Program-made: the position numbers and the translations under genes
Source: Thauera humireducens
GTDB taxonomy: Bacteria > Pseudomonadota > Gammaproteobacteria > Burkholderiales > Rhodocyclaceae
Direction of reading: 5' to 3'
DNA: 64,000 nucleotides
Assembly (NCBI RefSeq): GCF_001051995.2
Contig: NZ_CP014646.1
Coordinates: forward strand, 1,984,001 to 2,048,000
Shown: positions 19,238-26,853 of the stretch, piece after piece
Position numbering within the stretch: the first letter of the stretch is position 1
How the letters are laid out: each line of letters opens with the position of its first letter
Notes under the pieces: model-generated
What the model was told of the DNA's origin: nothing
Database searches by the model: none
The model's input: only the letters and a program-made list of their open reading frames with translations

Positions 19238-19533
19238 GTGACGCCGACATCGTCTGGCACGAGCTTGTGCTATGCGGCGTCGGCGGGAAAACGATTGCAG
19301 AGGCGAAAGCGAACATGAGCTATCACGAGGCACAGCAATGGTTCGCCTACGCCAAGCGAAGCGGTGGCCTGCGGCATAACGATCGACTGCTCGCCACGAT
19401 CGCCACGCAGATCAACCGGCTGTGTGGTGGGGAAGCTGAAGTGGGCGACTTCCTGCCGAACATGCGAGCGCAACACGACGAAACGGTGGCTGATATGGGC
19501 AGTGTGATGAACATTCTTGCGGGTGTGGCGTAA
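19234..19533 (+). CDS. Tail assembly chaperone C-terminal extension (GT-like, by frameshift)
   Basis: This -1 frame has no good start codon near its beginning and continues the upstream gene after slippage, giving a fusion of about 199 aa. The extension (LSDADIVWHELVLCGVGGKT, then MSYHEAQQWFAYAKRSGGLR and a C-terminal LPNMRAQHDETVADM) resembles the T part of lambda GT-type chaperones, which recruits tube protein to the tape measure. Its stop overlaps the tape measure ATG. Confidence 0.8.
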   Translation: MSDADIVWHELVLCGVGGKTIAEAKANMSYHEAQQWFAYAKRSGGLRHNDRLLATIATQINRLCGGEAEVGDFLPNMRAQHDETVADMGSVMNILAGVA

Positions 19534-21626
19534 TGAGTCGAAGCCTCGGCACGCTCACGCTCGATCTGATCGCCAAGACGGGTGGCTTCGAGTCCGGCAT
19601 GGACAAGGCCGCCCGGATTGCCGACAGGAAAACCCGCGAGATGGAGCGACAGTCACGTGAGCGGGCCAAGGCGATCGAAGTCGCCTTTACGCGAATGGCG
19701 GCAGGCGTCACTGCTGCATGGGGTGCGCTGAACGTTCTGGGTAGCGTCAAGCAGGCGGCTGACCTTGCCGACCAGCTATCGAAGCTCTCGCAACGTACTG
19801 GCGTTGCGATCGAGAGTCTGTCGGCCCTGAACTATGCGGCAGGGCTCAACGACGCGACGTTCGACGATATGGGCGAGGCGCTCAAGGGGCTGGCGAACAA
19901 GATGTTCGAGGCTGCCAGCAAGGGTGGAGAAGCTGCTGAAGCGTTCGACGCACTGGGCATCCGCGTCACCGACAGCGCCGGGAGGCTGCGCAGTGTCGAT
20001 ACCGTCCTGCTCGACATCGCCGACGCCTTCAGCAAGATGGAAGATGGGGCTGGGAAGTCGGTCATCGCCAACAAGCTGATGGAAGAGTCCGGTATCCGCC
20101 TGATCCCGACGCTCAACAACGGGCGTGCAGGGCTGGAAGCGATGCGCCAGGAGGCCGAAGCCCTCGGCGGCATCATGGGCGACGATCTTGCCAAGGCGTC
20201 GGTCGAGCTGAACGACAACCTCACCCGGATGCAGACCCTTGCGCAGGGGCTGGCAGCAAGCGTGGGCAACGCTTTGATTCCAACGATCAATGCACTGGCG
20301 AGGGAGTTCTTGAACGCACGGCGTGCCGGGCTTTCGTTCATGGAGGCGCTGGTCGGCATCGGGCTGTCGGACCCGACGAAGTCACCGGCAGAACATATCG
20401 CCCGCCTTAACGCCGAACTGGAAACCCTCGAGAACGGCAAGTGGCACGAGAAGTCGCTGTTCGGGAATCTGGTGCCCGACAAGATGATCGAGCAGAAGCG
20501 CAAGGAACTCGAATACTGGCGGCTGATGCAACAGGGCATGGAAGGCGGCAACGCACCCACCTTGCCCGCTGTCACGGTCACTGCACCGCTCCTGCCGACA
20601 CCTCCCAAGACGCCGAAGGGCAAAACTGCGCCCGAGCTTGATCCGCAGGGCGCGTACCTGAAGACGATCGCGGCACTGTTCGAGATTCAGGGCAAGGCCA
20701 TCACCGGGGCGTTCGAACTCACTGCTGCACAGTCGGAACTGCTGTCGGTCATGGCCTCCCCAGAATGGGCAAAGATGTCACCGGCCATGCAAGAGGCGAT
20801 CGTCGCGCAATCGCGGCTTGCCAGCGAAGCCGAGAAGGCAGCCGTCGAGCAAGAAAAACTGAACGCGCTGCTGGCAGCTACGCCCACTGCCCAACTTGAG
20901 GCGCAACGGGCCACGATGCAGTTCCTGGCTGACGCGTTCGAGAAGGGCAAGATCAGCGTCGAGCAGTACAACGAGGCTGTGAATGCTGCACTGGGCAACA
21001 CCGCGCCGCTAGAGAAGATGCAGGAAAGCGTTCTGAGCCTTGAAACGGTGATGAACGATGCCGCCCGGAACATGGCCGATGCCTTCACCGACTTCGCTAT
21101 GGGCGTCGAGACTGACGCCGGCAAGATGGCCGAGGCGTTCATCGCCGACATCCTGCGCATGATCGTTCAGGCGCAGATGCTGCAAGCAGTGCAGGCTACG
21201 ATGGGCCTCTTTGGCTTCGCCAAGGGTGGCGTGTTCGACGGCGGGTTGCAGCCCTTCGCATCCGGTGGCGTCGTCAATTCGCCGACGTTCTTCAAGTTCG
21301 CATCCGGCGGCGGCTTCAAGAATGGCCTGATGGGCGAAGCAGGACCGGAGGCCATTCTCCCGCTCAAGCGAGGCAGCGATGGAAAACTGGGCGTCAGCAT
21401 GAACGGCGGCGGCGGTAATAACGTCGTCGTCAATGTGCATGAAGCACCCGGCACGCAAGCACGTGTGCAAAAGGGTACGGATGCGCAGGGCAATATGACG
21501 CTGGACATCATCGTTGAGCAGATCGAAGGCAAGATGGCTTCCAATCTCGCACGCGGGCGCAGTCCGATCGGCAACACGATGGAAAACGTGTATGGCCTGA
21601 ACCGTGCAGCAGGGGCGCGTCGATGA
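19533..21626 (+). CDS. Tail tape measure protein
   Basis: A 697-aa tape measure protein. It begins with SRSLGTLTLDLIAKTGGFES, typical of this family, followed by long coiled-coil helices (DKAARIADRKTREMERQSRE and similar) and a hydrophobic Gly-rich region. The C-terminal segment with GLMGEAGPEAILPLKRGSDG is a common tape measure ending. By the usual rule of about 0.15 nm per residue the tail would be roughly 100 nm, i.e. siphovirus-like. Confidence 0.95.
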   Translation: MSRSLGTLTLDLIAKTGGFESGMDKAARIADRKTREMERQSRERAKAIEVAFTRMAAGVTAAWGALNVLGSVKQAADLADQLSKLSQRTGVAIESLSALNYAAGLNDATFDDMGEALKGLANKMFEAASKGGEAAEAFDALGIRVTDSAGRLRSVDTVLLDIADAFSKMEDGAGKSVIANKLMEESGIRLIPTLNNGRAGLEAMRQEAEALGGIMGDDLAKASVELNDNLTRMQTLAQGLAASVGNALIPTINALAREFLNARRAGLSFMEALVGIGLSDPTKSPAEHIARLNAELETLENGKWHEKSLFGNLVPDKMIEQKRKELEYWRLMQQGMEGGNAPTLPAVTVTAPLLPTPPKTPKGKTAPELDPQGAYLKTIAALFEIQGKAITGAFELTAAQSELLSVMASPEWAKMSPAMQEAIVAQSRLASEAEKAAVEQEKLNALLAATPTAQLEAQRATMQFLADAFEKGKISVEQYNEAVNAALGNTAPLEKMQESVLSLETVMNDAARNMADAFTDFAMGVETDAGKMAEAFIADILRMIVQAQMLQAVQATMGLFGFAKGGVFDGGLQPFASGGVVNSPTFFKFASGGGFKNGLMGEAGPEAILPLKRGSDGKLGVSMNGGGGNNVVVNVHEAPGTQARVQKGTDAQGNMTLDIIVEQIEGKMASNLARGRSPIGNTMENVYGLNRAAGARR

Positions 21627-21988
21627 GCACGCCGACGTTCCCCACGACGCTGCCGAAGCCCTCGATGCGCCAATACAGCCTGACGCCGATGAACAACGTC
21701 CTGCGCACTGAGATGGAGTCCGGCCCTGCGAGAACTCGACGCCGCTATATCTCCGTGCCGACCGACGTGTCGGTGACTTGGACCCTGACGCTTGCCGAGC
21801 TTGACGCGTTCCAGACGTTCTACCGGGAAACGATCTATGACGGGGCAGGTTGGTTCCAGATGCCCGTCGTGATGGGTGACGGCGAAGCCATGCGCAAAGC
21901 GCGATTCAAGCAACCCTATCAAGCCGAGGCAGTCGTCAACGAACACGTTTGGCGCGTCACGGCAACCCTCGAAGTGATGGAGCTTTAA
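21623..21988 (+). CDS. Minor tail protein
   Basis: A 121-aa protein overlapping the tape measure stop by 4 nt. It resembles small tail proteins found just after tape measure genes (PTTLPKPSMRQYSLTPMNNV, then LTLAELDAFQTFYRETIYDG and GWFQMPVVMGDG). It probably contributes to the distal tail, but the exact homologue in lambda terms is uncertain. Confidence 0.75.
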   Translation: MSTPTFPTTLPKPSMRQYSLTPMNNVLRTEMESGPARTRRRYISVPTDVSVTWTLTLAELDAFQTFYRETIYDGAGWFQMPVVMGDGEAMRKARFKQPYQAEAVVNEHVWRVTATLEVMEL

Positions 21989-21990
21989 CG

Positions 21991-22335
21991 ATGGCTATCT
22001 TTGTGTGGGTTCCGACCTACGGCAGCGCCCTGACTGTGCAGCCGGAAGTGCATGTAATCCCGCCTGATCAGTTCGGCAGCGACGCCGAGCGACGGATTCA
22101 GATCGGCACGCAGCACATCAGGCGTGTGTGGTCGCTGACCTTTGAGAACCGGGCGAACGAGACTGCCGACCAGATCGAAGCGTTCTTGACTGCGCGTGGC
22201 GGACTGGAGACGTTCGACTGGGTGCCGCCGCATGGGGTGGTTGGGAAGTGGGTTTGCCGCGAGTGGGGCAGCAGCCCGACTAGCCCGACCACCCGTAGCG
22301 TGAGCGCGACCTTCGAGGAAGTGTTCGAAGTCTAG
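21991..22335 (+). CDS. Minor tail protein (gpM-like)
   Basis: A 114-aa protein two bases after the preceding stop. It has the layout of the phage minor tail protein M family: VPTYGSALTVQPEVHVI, RRVWSLTFENRANETADQIE, then FDWVPPHG and a C-terminal SVSATFEEVFEV strand. It is the last phage structural gene in the element. In complete siphoviruses, tail-tip and receptor-binding genes would follow here; they are absent. Confidence 0.8.
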   Translation: MAIFVWVPTYGSALTVQPEVHVIPPDQFGSDAERRIQIGTQHIRRVWSLTFENRANETADQIEAFLTARGGLETFDWVPPHGVVGKWVCREWGSSPTSPTTRSVSATFEEVFEV

Positions 22336-23139
22336 TCAGGACTTAACGGATAACAGCGCAGCTATGGCTGTACCAACTACGGTGATTACGGTAGTTACTA
22401 CAGCAATAGTCAGCGGGTGGCGGAGTGCACGCCGCAACACAGATGGACGTGCTGTATCCCCAATATCAAGGCCCTGACCTACCTCGATAGTTCGAGGCGG
22501 CTTTCCAGACTTGTCTGATTGCGCATCCTTGATAATGGTCGCGCCGGGGCCGATTGCGAGGTCGCCTGACCCTACATGCAACTGCCCCACATTTATGCTT
22601 AGATTGCGCTGATCACTTCCCTTTGCAGTTACGGCTCCGGTTCCACCGACGAACTCCAACCCGCCCTCAAGGGCTTCGTATCCTTTATCAAGGATCTGGC
22701 CGCATCCGCCTTCTGGGCCGAACATCGGTTGCCAACGAATAAAACCTTGTTCCTTAAGCCAATCGCATACTTGCGTGATCCGGCCGACCGGTCCCATCAG
22801 GTCCGCAAACTCTTGTGGAGAGGGAACGTAGAATCGAGAGTCATCTTCATCGTACTTCGCGGCGAAGAAACGCAGCAGCAGCCATCGGCGTTGGGATGTG
22901 GAAATCGAGCCAGCGAAAACCGAAGGGTGGATCTTCCAGACGGCGGCCGCAGCGTAACGGTGCCCTGTGTGGTGCTCGTCTAGCACTTTCACCTGCTCCA
23001 AGAGCCCTACAGCCTCAAAGGCACGGAGCGAGCTAACCAAGACTTGGAACGACTCGTAGTCATCTCCTTTGACCGCGCTTCCAGTCTTGCGGTCTCGTAT
23101 CAATCCGCAGACTTTGCCATCACCTTGATCCCAAGCCAT
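22336..23139 (-). CDS. Cargo operon gene 4: protein with C-terminal membrane anchor
   Basis: A 267-aa protein of unknown family, convergent with and directly abutting the last tail gene. The N-terminal part (about 1-140) contains helical blocks resembling a winged-helix (EFADLMGPVGRITQVCDWLK, QGFIRWQPMF). Residues about 165-230 are polar with a Gly-rich strand-like stretch (INVGQLHVGSGDLAIGPGAT). The C-terminus has one membrane segment (TIAVVTTVITVVGTAIAALL), so it is probably tail-anchored in the inner membrane with a large cytoplasmic part. Last gene of a tight four-gene operon, 31 nt after the HNH gene. A membrane effector is a possible role by context only. Confidence 0.75.
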   Translation of the reverse strand: MAWDQGDGKVCGLIRDRKTGSAVKGDDYESFQVLVSSLRAFEAVGLLEQVKVLDEHHTGHRYAAAAVWKIHPSVFAGSISTSQRRWLLLRFFAAKYDEDDSRFYVPSPQEFADLMGPVGRITQVCDWLKEQGFIRWQPMFGPEGGCGQILDKGYEALEGGLEFVGGTGAVTAKGSDQRNLSINVGQLHVGSGDLAIGPGATIIKDAQSDKSGKPPRTIEVGQGLDIGDTARPSVLRRALRHPLTIAVVTTVITVVGTAIAALLSVKS

Positions 23140-23170
23140 CTCGTTGTAACCTCACTCCACCCGCCTCAGT

Positions 23171-23929
23171 TTATCGAAGGTGCTCGGCCCGCGCGATCGC
23201 ATCAACCAAAGTCCATTGATGATCAGGGTTTGTTGTTACCTCGCAGAGGAGAAGGGGGTTGATTCCAATCTCATGCAAGTATGCGATGGGGTCGTCTAGC
23301 CATCGGTCGTTACAAAAGACGAACCCAATGACTTTCCTTTCCTCCTCCAGAAGCCCCGTGAGCAGTTCCAACTCCTTGGCGGAGTAGTATTCCGACGGGT
23401 CGTAGTCCCACTTTTGGGCGTTACATTTGTAGCAGAGCATCACGATGTTCCCCGGTTCGCGCCTGCCACCAGCACTGAAAGGAATGTGGTGGTCAAGCTG
23501 TAGATCGCCGGAACAACCGCACGCAAAGCAACGGCCTCGAAAAAGGGAAATCAGCTCATTGCGGAAGTGATTCCAAATCACGCCGTACCCATAGCGGTCG
23601 AGAAAGGCCTCACGGTCCTGGCGTCGGGCCTGCTTGGCGTCCTTTGCTTGCAAACTCCTCTTCCGTCCCTTTGGTCGCGACTGCGGCCTGTGGACGTTAA
23701 AGGGGGCGCCAGGTAGGGGCTGCGCGCCGCAGAGTTCTCTCAGGGATATGAGTTCGCCCGTTTTCGAGTCGAAGGCTGACTCGACCTGATCGAACCGGAT
23801 CAGATGCATGTGTCGGTCTTCGGGTGCTAGCGCGGAAAACTGCTCGGCACCATATGGGACGAACGCTGTCATCTTCTCCTGCACTACCTTGCGGCGTGTC
23901 TCACGATACCGAACGGTCAGCGTTCTCAT
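23171..23929 (-). CDS. Cargo operon gene 3: HNH endonuclease
   Basis: A 252-aa protein with a central HNH domain: zinc pairs in CFACGC and CYKCNAQK, catalytic His in LQLDHHIPFSAGG and Asn in EPGNIVMLC (about residues 133-175). The N-terminal part (about 1-65, MRTLTVRYRETRRKVVQEKM) may form a WYL-like or SH3-like beta-barrel sensing module but is not firmly recognised. A basic linker precedes the nuclease domain and a helical tail follows. Position inside the cargo operon, 8 nt after the SWIM-like gene, suggests a nuclease effector or a DNA-processing enzyme. It is distinct in size and sequence from the packaging HNH at 10.5 kb. Confidence 0.88.
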   Translation of the reverse strand: MRTLTVRYRETRRKVVQEKMTAFVPYGAEQFSALAPEDRHMHLIRFDQVESAFDSKTGELISLRELCGAQPLPGAPFNVHRPQSRPKGRKRSLQAKDAKQARRQDREAFLDRYGYGVIWNHFRNELISLFRGRCFACGCSGDLQLDHHIPFSAGGRREPGNIVMLCYKCNAQKWDYDPSEYYSAKELELLTGLLEEERKVIGFVFCNDRWLDDPIAYLHEIGINPLLLCEVTTNPDHQWTLVDAIARAEHLR

Positions 23930-23937
23930 CTCGATGC

Positions 23938-24270
23938 TCAGTCGCGCATCACGCGGGCCAACGCTTTCTTTGCCGCCGTCGCTGCCTTCTTCGCACGCTC
24001 GACTTCCGCCTCCGCCGCTGCGAGTAGGTTCATCGCAGCCTCAACGTTAGTGCCCGGTAGCCAGCCTACGACCTTTGCCACCTCGTTCTCGTTGTTGCTG
24101 ACGATGCCATCCACCGCGCCGTAAAGAATGTTGAAGCGGTGCTTGCAATACTGGCCCACCACACCGGCAGGACAGGTGCAGGTGGCCGTGAGGTTCGAGC
24201 CCTCACGGCTGAAGACGACTTCGTAGGGTTCCGATGCTGAGCCTTGTACCTGGAATGTAACCGACGCCAT
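23938..24270 (-). CDS. Cargo operon gene 2: SWIM-like zinc-finger protein
   Basis: A 110-aa protein whose N-terminal half carries a CxCx8CxH pattern (CTCPAGVVGQYCKH), the signature of SWIM zinc fingers, after a beta-hairpin (YEVVFSREGSNLTATC). The C-terminal half is a coiled coil rich in Ala, Glu and Lys. SWIM domains bind DNA or protein partners, for example in recombination and helicase-associated proteins. ATG at 24270 has GGAG 8 nt upstream; a GTG at 24288, overlapping the previous stop, would add six residues. Confidence 0.8.
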   Translation of the reverse strand: MASVTFQVQGSASEPYEVVFSREGSNLTATCTCPAGVVGQYCKHRFNILYGAVDGIVSNNENEVAKVVGWLPGTNVEAAMNLLAAAEAEVERAKKAATAAKKALARVMRD

Positions 24271-24284
24271 CTCACGTTCTCCGA

Positions 24285-24839
24285 TCACTGCTTGGCGTCA
24301 GCAGGCACGACGCCAGAGCGCAAAAAGTCGACGAATGTCGCTTGCGCGCAGATGTAGAAGCCTTCTTCAACGTAGGAGCCAGGCTCTCCGGGTTGCCACT
24401 CGAAGAACTTGAACCCAACGGAGCCGGGCTGGATGAGCTTCTGTTCGACCTTGTCAGGGCTGGCCTGAGTGATCTTCGCGAGGAAACGGTTCAGTTCCTT
24501 CGTGCCGGCGATCATCTCTCGCGAGCCGAGAAGGTCGTTCTCGCGGAACGCGAACGCGGGAGGGGCGCCCTCCGTCCATTCCTGATAGCGCCTCTTGACC
24601 TTCTCGCCGTCAGCGTTGGTGATGGTTTTCACCCGCTCGGAGAAAACGATGTCTAGCGCCGGACGGAATGCCTTCGGAACCCTGAACGCCCACCCAACGG
24701 CGCACCCTTCATCGTCGAAGGTGACTTCTGGCACCCGGCGCTTGGTGTTGCGCTCGGTAGGCTTGGGCAGGTCTTCGTCTTCTGTATCCATGCGACTGTC
24801 GAGTAGTTGGCGCATGGTGGAGTATGACAAAGTTCTCAT
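24285..24839 (-). CDS. Cargo operon gene 1: unknown 184-aa protein
   Basis: First gene of the minus-strand cargo operon. The product is soluble, with a charged N-terminal tail, a beta-rich middle (CAVGWAFRVPKAFRPALDIV) and a C-terminal part with FKFFEWQPGEPGSYVEEGFY. I recognise no family. A second in-frame ATG at 24791 would remove 16 residues. An imperfect inverted repeat overlaps the first ATG on its upstream side (about 24833-24852) and could be an operator. Confidence 0.72.
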   Translation of the reverse strand: MRTLSYSTMRQLLDSRMDTEDEDLPKPTERNTKRRVPEVTFDDEGCAVGWAFRVPKAFRPALDIVFSERVKTITNADGEKVKRRYQEWTEGAPPAFAFRENDLLGSREMIAGTKELNRFLAKITQASPDKVEQKLIQPGSVGFKFFEWQPGEPGSYVEEGFYICAQATFVDFLRSGVVPADAKQ

Positions 24840-24910
24840 CCCAATGGGAATGAAGTCCTACCCTGCCCGCTTTTCGTTGCGCATCTCGCATCGGGTCGCT
24901 ACGCTCCGGC

Positions 24911-24933
24911 CTTGAGCGATGGGCTCGCTCAAG
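24911..24933. repeat. Perfect 9-bp hairpin between cargo operon and attR
   Basis: CTTGAGCGA and TCGCTCAAG (24911-24919, 24925-24933) face each other across 5 nt in a 180-bp stretch without genes. There is no T-run. It could be a regulator or integrase-accessory binding site. Confidence 0.6.
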
Positions 24934-24953
24934 CAGTGGATGAGCTTAGGAAC

Positions 24954-24983
24954 TGTCCAATTTCTGTCCAACCCGGATGGACA
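24954..24983. promoter_or_regulatory. Putative integrase arm-type sites, right
   Basis: TGTCCA at 24954-24959 and 24965-24970 and its reverse complement at 24978-24983 mirror the three copies beside the integrase gene, placing the hexamer at both ends of the element. Confidence 0.6.
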
Positions 24984-25021
24984 AGAGCGCAAATTTTATC
25001 AAAGCATTTGTATTGAAATCA

Positions 25022-25138
25022 ATGACTTACATTAATGTCTACGACATGTGCAAGGCGGTCGATCGCGGCATGCGCATGGACGGCATCCAGTTGCTGGAAA
25101 AGCTCGGCGGCAAGTCGGGGCACTGGACCGCAGCCTGA
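25022..25138 (+). pseudogene. moaC: Displaced native 3' end of moaC
   Basis: The frame reads [20 protein letters not shown] and continues to GHWTAA and a stop. From 25038 on it is the original chromosomal end of moaC, cut off by the integration; the first codons, including an ATG, are element sequence that happens to be in frame. Compared with the end now used at attL there are only two base differences until the last three codons. It would be rejoined to the gene on excision. Confidence 0.9.
25038..25081. other. attR core (right junction of element)
   Basis: These 44 bp are identical to 5521-5564. Left of 25038 the sequence is AT-rich element DNA; right of it is native moaC. Confidence 0.9.
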
Positions 25139-25147
25139 CGCTGCGGC

Positions 25148-26848
25148 ATGAAACCGCTTCTCTCTGCGGCACGGGCAACGCGCCGCCCCGGTTTCGGGCG
25201 GCACATGCTGCGGCTGGTTCTCGCGCTCGCGGCCAGCCTGTCGCCCCTTGCGCTGCAGGCCACCGTACCGGTTCCTCCCGATCCACTGAAGCGCGTCGAA
25301 CTGTCGGAGAGCGAACGGCTCTACGTCGCGCTCACCCAACGCATCACGATGTGCGTCGACCCGGACTGGGAGCCCTTCGAACGCATCAACGCGGCTGGTG
25401 AGCACGAAGGCATTGCGGCCGATCTGTTGCGGCTGGTTGCGCAGCGGGTCGGCCTCGAGCTCCAGCTCATCCCGGTTTCGTCCTGGGACGAAAGCCTCGA
25501 AGCGTCGAAGGCGGGCCGTTGCCAGATCCTGAGCTTCCTCAACCGGACCGACTCGCGGGAGCAGTGGCTGCGCTTCACAGCCCCGATCTTCCTCGACCCC
25601 AACGTTCTCATCACCCGGGAGGAGCACCCATTCATCGCTGACGCGCATGCGCTGAACAGCAAGCGCATCGCCTTGCCGCGAGGGACGATGGTTGAGGAGC
25701 GCATCCGGCGCGACTTTCCGAACCTGAAGGTGGTCCTGACCCACAATGAGGCAGAAGCGATCGAGCTCGTCTCCGCCCGCCAGGCGGACATGACGCTGCG
25801 ATCGCTGATCGTCGCCGCCTACACGATCAAGAAAGAAGGCCTGTTCAACCTCAAGATCGCCGGCCAGATTCCCGAATACGCCAATGCCCTGAGCATCGGG
25901 GTATTGAAGGACGAGTCGATCCTGCACGGCATTCTCGACAAGGGGGTGCGCTCGGTGACGCCACAGGAACGCGAACTCATCACGAACCGCCACGTCGCAG
26001 TCAAGGTGCAGAACGATGTCGACTACGCACTGGTGTGGAAGGTCGTCATCGCCGCAACGCTCGTCGTGATCGCCGTAATCGCATGGAACCGCAAGGTGGG
26101 CGAACTCGAGCGGGCCCGTGCGGCGCTGGCGGAACAACGCATGGAGGAAGAGCGCCGGGCGCGCCTGGAGCAGAGCCGCCTCGTGGCCCTGTTGTCGCAC
26201 GAGGTGCGCACACCACTCGCAATCATCGACGGTGCCGCGCAGTCGCTCAAGCTGCTCCTCGACAGCGGGGACGACGAGCGCCTGCGCCGGGTCGAGCGCA
26301 TCCGTCAGGGCGTCCGGCGACTCACTGCGCTGACGAGCCAGTTTCTGGCAAAGGACCGGCTTGACGACGAGACCTTGACGCTGAGGCCTGAGCCTGCTGA
26401 CTGCGCCGAGCTGCTGCGGGGCCTGCAGGGCCAGCTCGAGGATGGCGACCGCATCCGGCTCACGATCGAAGGCGACTGCAGCCTTCGCGGCGACGCCAAC
26501 CTGCTGGAGGTTGCCCTGCGCAACCTGCTCGTCAACGCATTGCGGTATTCGCCGCCCGGCTCGGTCGTTGGCGCCCGAGCTGTCGGTAGCGTGCATGACG
26601 TAATGCTTGCCGTTGCCGACAACGGGCCAGGCCTGGCCCCGGAAGTTCGCCAGAACCTGTTCGCAAGCTATCTGCGCGGCGCCGACGTACAGGACAAGCC
26701 TGGCGCAGGCCTCGGGCTCTACCTGGTCAAGCGGGTCGTCGACCTGCACGGCGGCGCAATCTCGGTATCGGACGCAGCGGCCAGGGGGACCGAGTTCGTC
26801 ATCACCCTGCCAAAGGCTGCGGTCGCCATCGACTCCCTTGGGTCCTGA
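25148..26848 (+). CDS. Sensor histidine kinase with periplasmic solute-binding domain
   Basis: A 566-aa membrane kinase. A signal/anchor segment (about 19-38) leads into a periplasmic SBP_bac_3-type domain (about 62-285, starting ITMCVDPDWEPFERINAAGE). A single membrane helix follows (about 298-316, VVIAATLVVIAVIAW), then a coiled linker, the dimerisation box LLSHEVRTPLA with the phosphorylated His at 351, and the ATPase domain (N box NLLVNALRYS, DNGPGLA, GAGLGLYLVKR). The layout resembles BvgS/EvgS kinases without their receiver domains. It begins 9 nt after the native moaC end, so before the integration it may have been read from the moaC promoter. The OmpR-type regulator at 27.0 kb is the likely partner. 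Confidence 0.93.
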   Translation: MKPLLSAARATRRPGFGRHMLRLVLALAASLSPLALQATVPVPPDPLKRVELSESERLYVALTQRITMCVDPDWEPFERINAAGEHEGIAADLLRLVAQRVGLELQLIPVSSWDESLEASKAGRCQILSFLNRTDSREQWLRFTAPIFLDPNVLITREEHPFIADAHALNSKRIALPRGTMVEERIRRDFPNLKVVLTHNEAEAIELVSARQADMTLRSLIVAAYTIKKEGLFNLKIAGQIPEYANALSIGVLKDESILHGILDKGVRSVTPQERELITNRHVAVKVQNDVDYALVWKVVIAATLVVIAVIAWNRKVGELERARAALAEQRMEEERRARLEQSRLVALLSHEVRTPLAIIDGAAQSLKLLLDSGDDERLRRVERIRQGVRRLTALTSQFLAKDRLDDETLTLRPEPADCAELLRGLQGQLEDGDRIRLTIEGDCSLRGDANLLEVALRNLLVNALRYSPPGSVVGARAVGSVHDVMLAVADNGPGLAPEVRQNLFASYLRGADVQDKPGAGLGLYLVKRVVDLHGGAISVSDAAARGTEFVITLPKAAVAIDSLGS

Positions 26849-26853
26849 TGCGG

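Larger units (their letters stand above)
5521..25081. mobile_element. Integrated phage-like element in the moaC 3' end (about 19.5 kb)
   Basis: The element is bounded by 44-bp direct repeats in moaC. It encodes, in order, an integrase, unknown proteins, an AlpA-like regulator, an HNH protein, a holin-like protein, AP2-like proteins, terminase small and large subunits, a protease-capsid fusion, portal, head-tail connectors, tail tube, tail chaperones, tape measure and two minor tail proteins; then four minus-strand cargo genes. No tail-tip, receptor-binding, endolysin, replicative helicase or CI-like repressor gene was found. The morphology genes indicate a siphovirus-type HK97 lineage. It may be a decayed prophage or a satellite-like element that depends on a helper. 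Confidence 0.9.

Noticed and set aside
5521..25081. Integration into a tRNA gene
   Set aside because: No tRNA cloverleaf sequence was found at either junction; the repeated core is moaC coding sequence.
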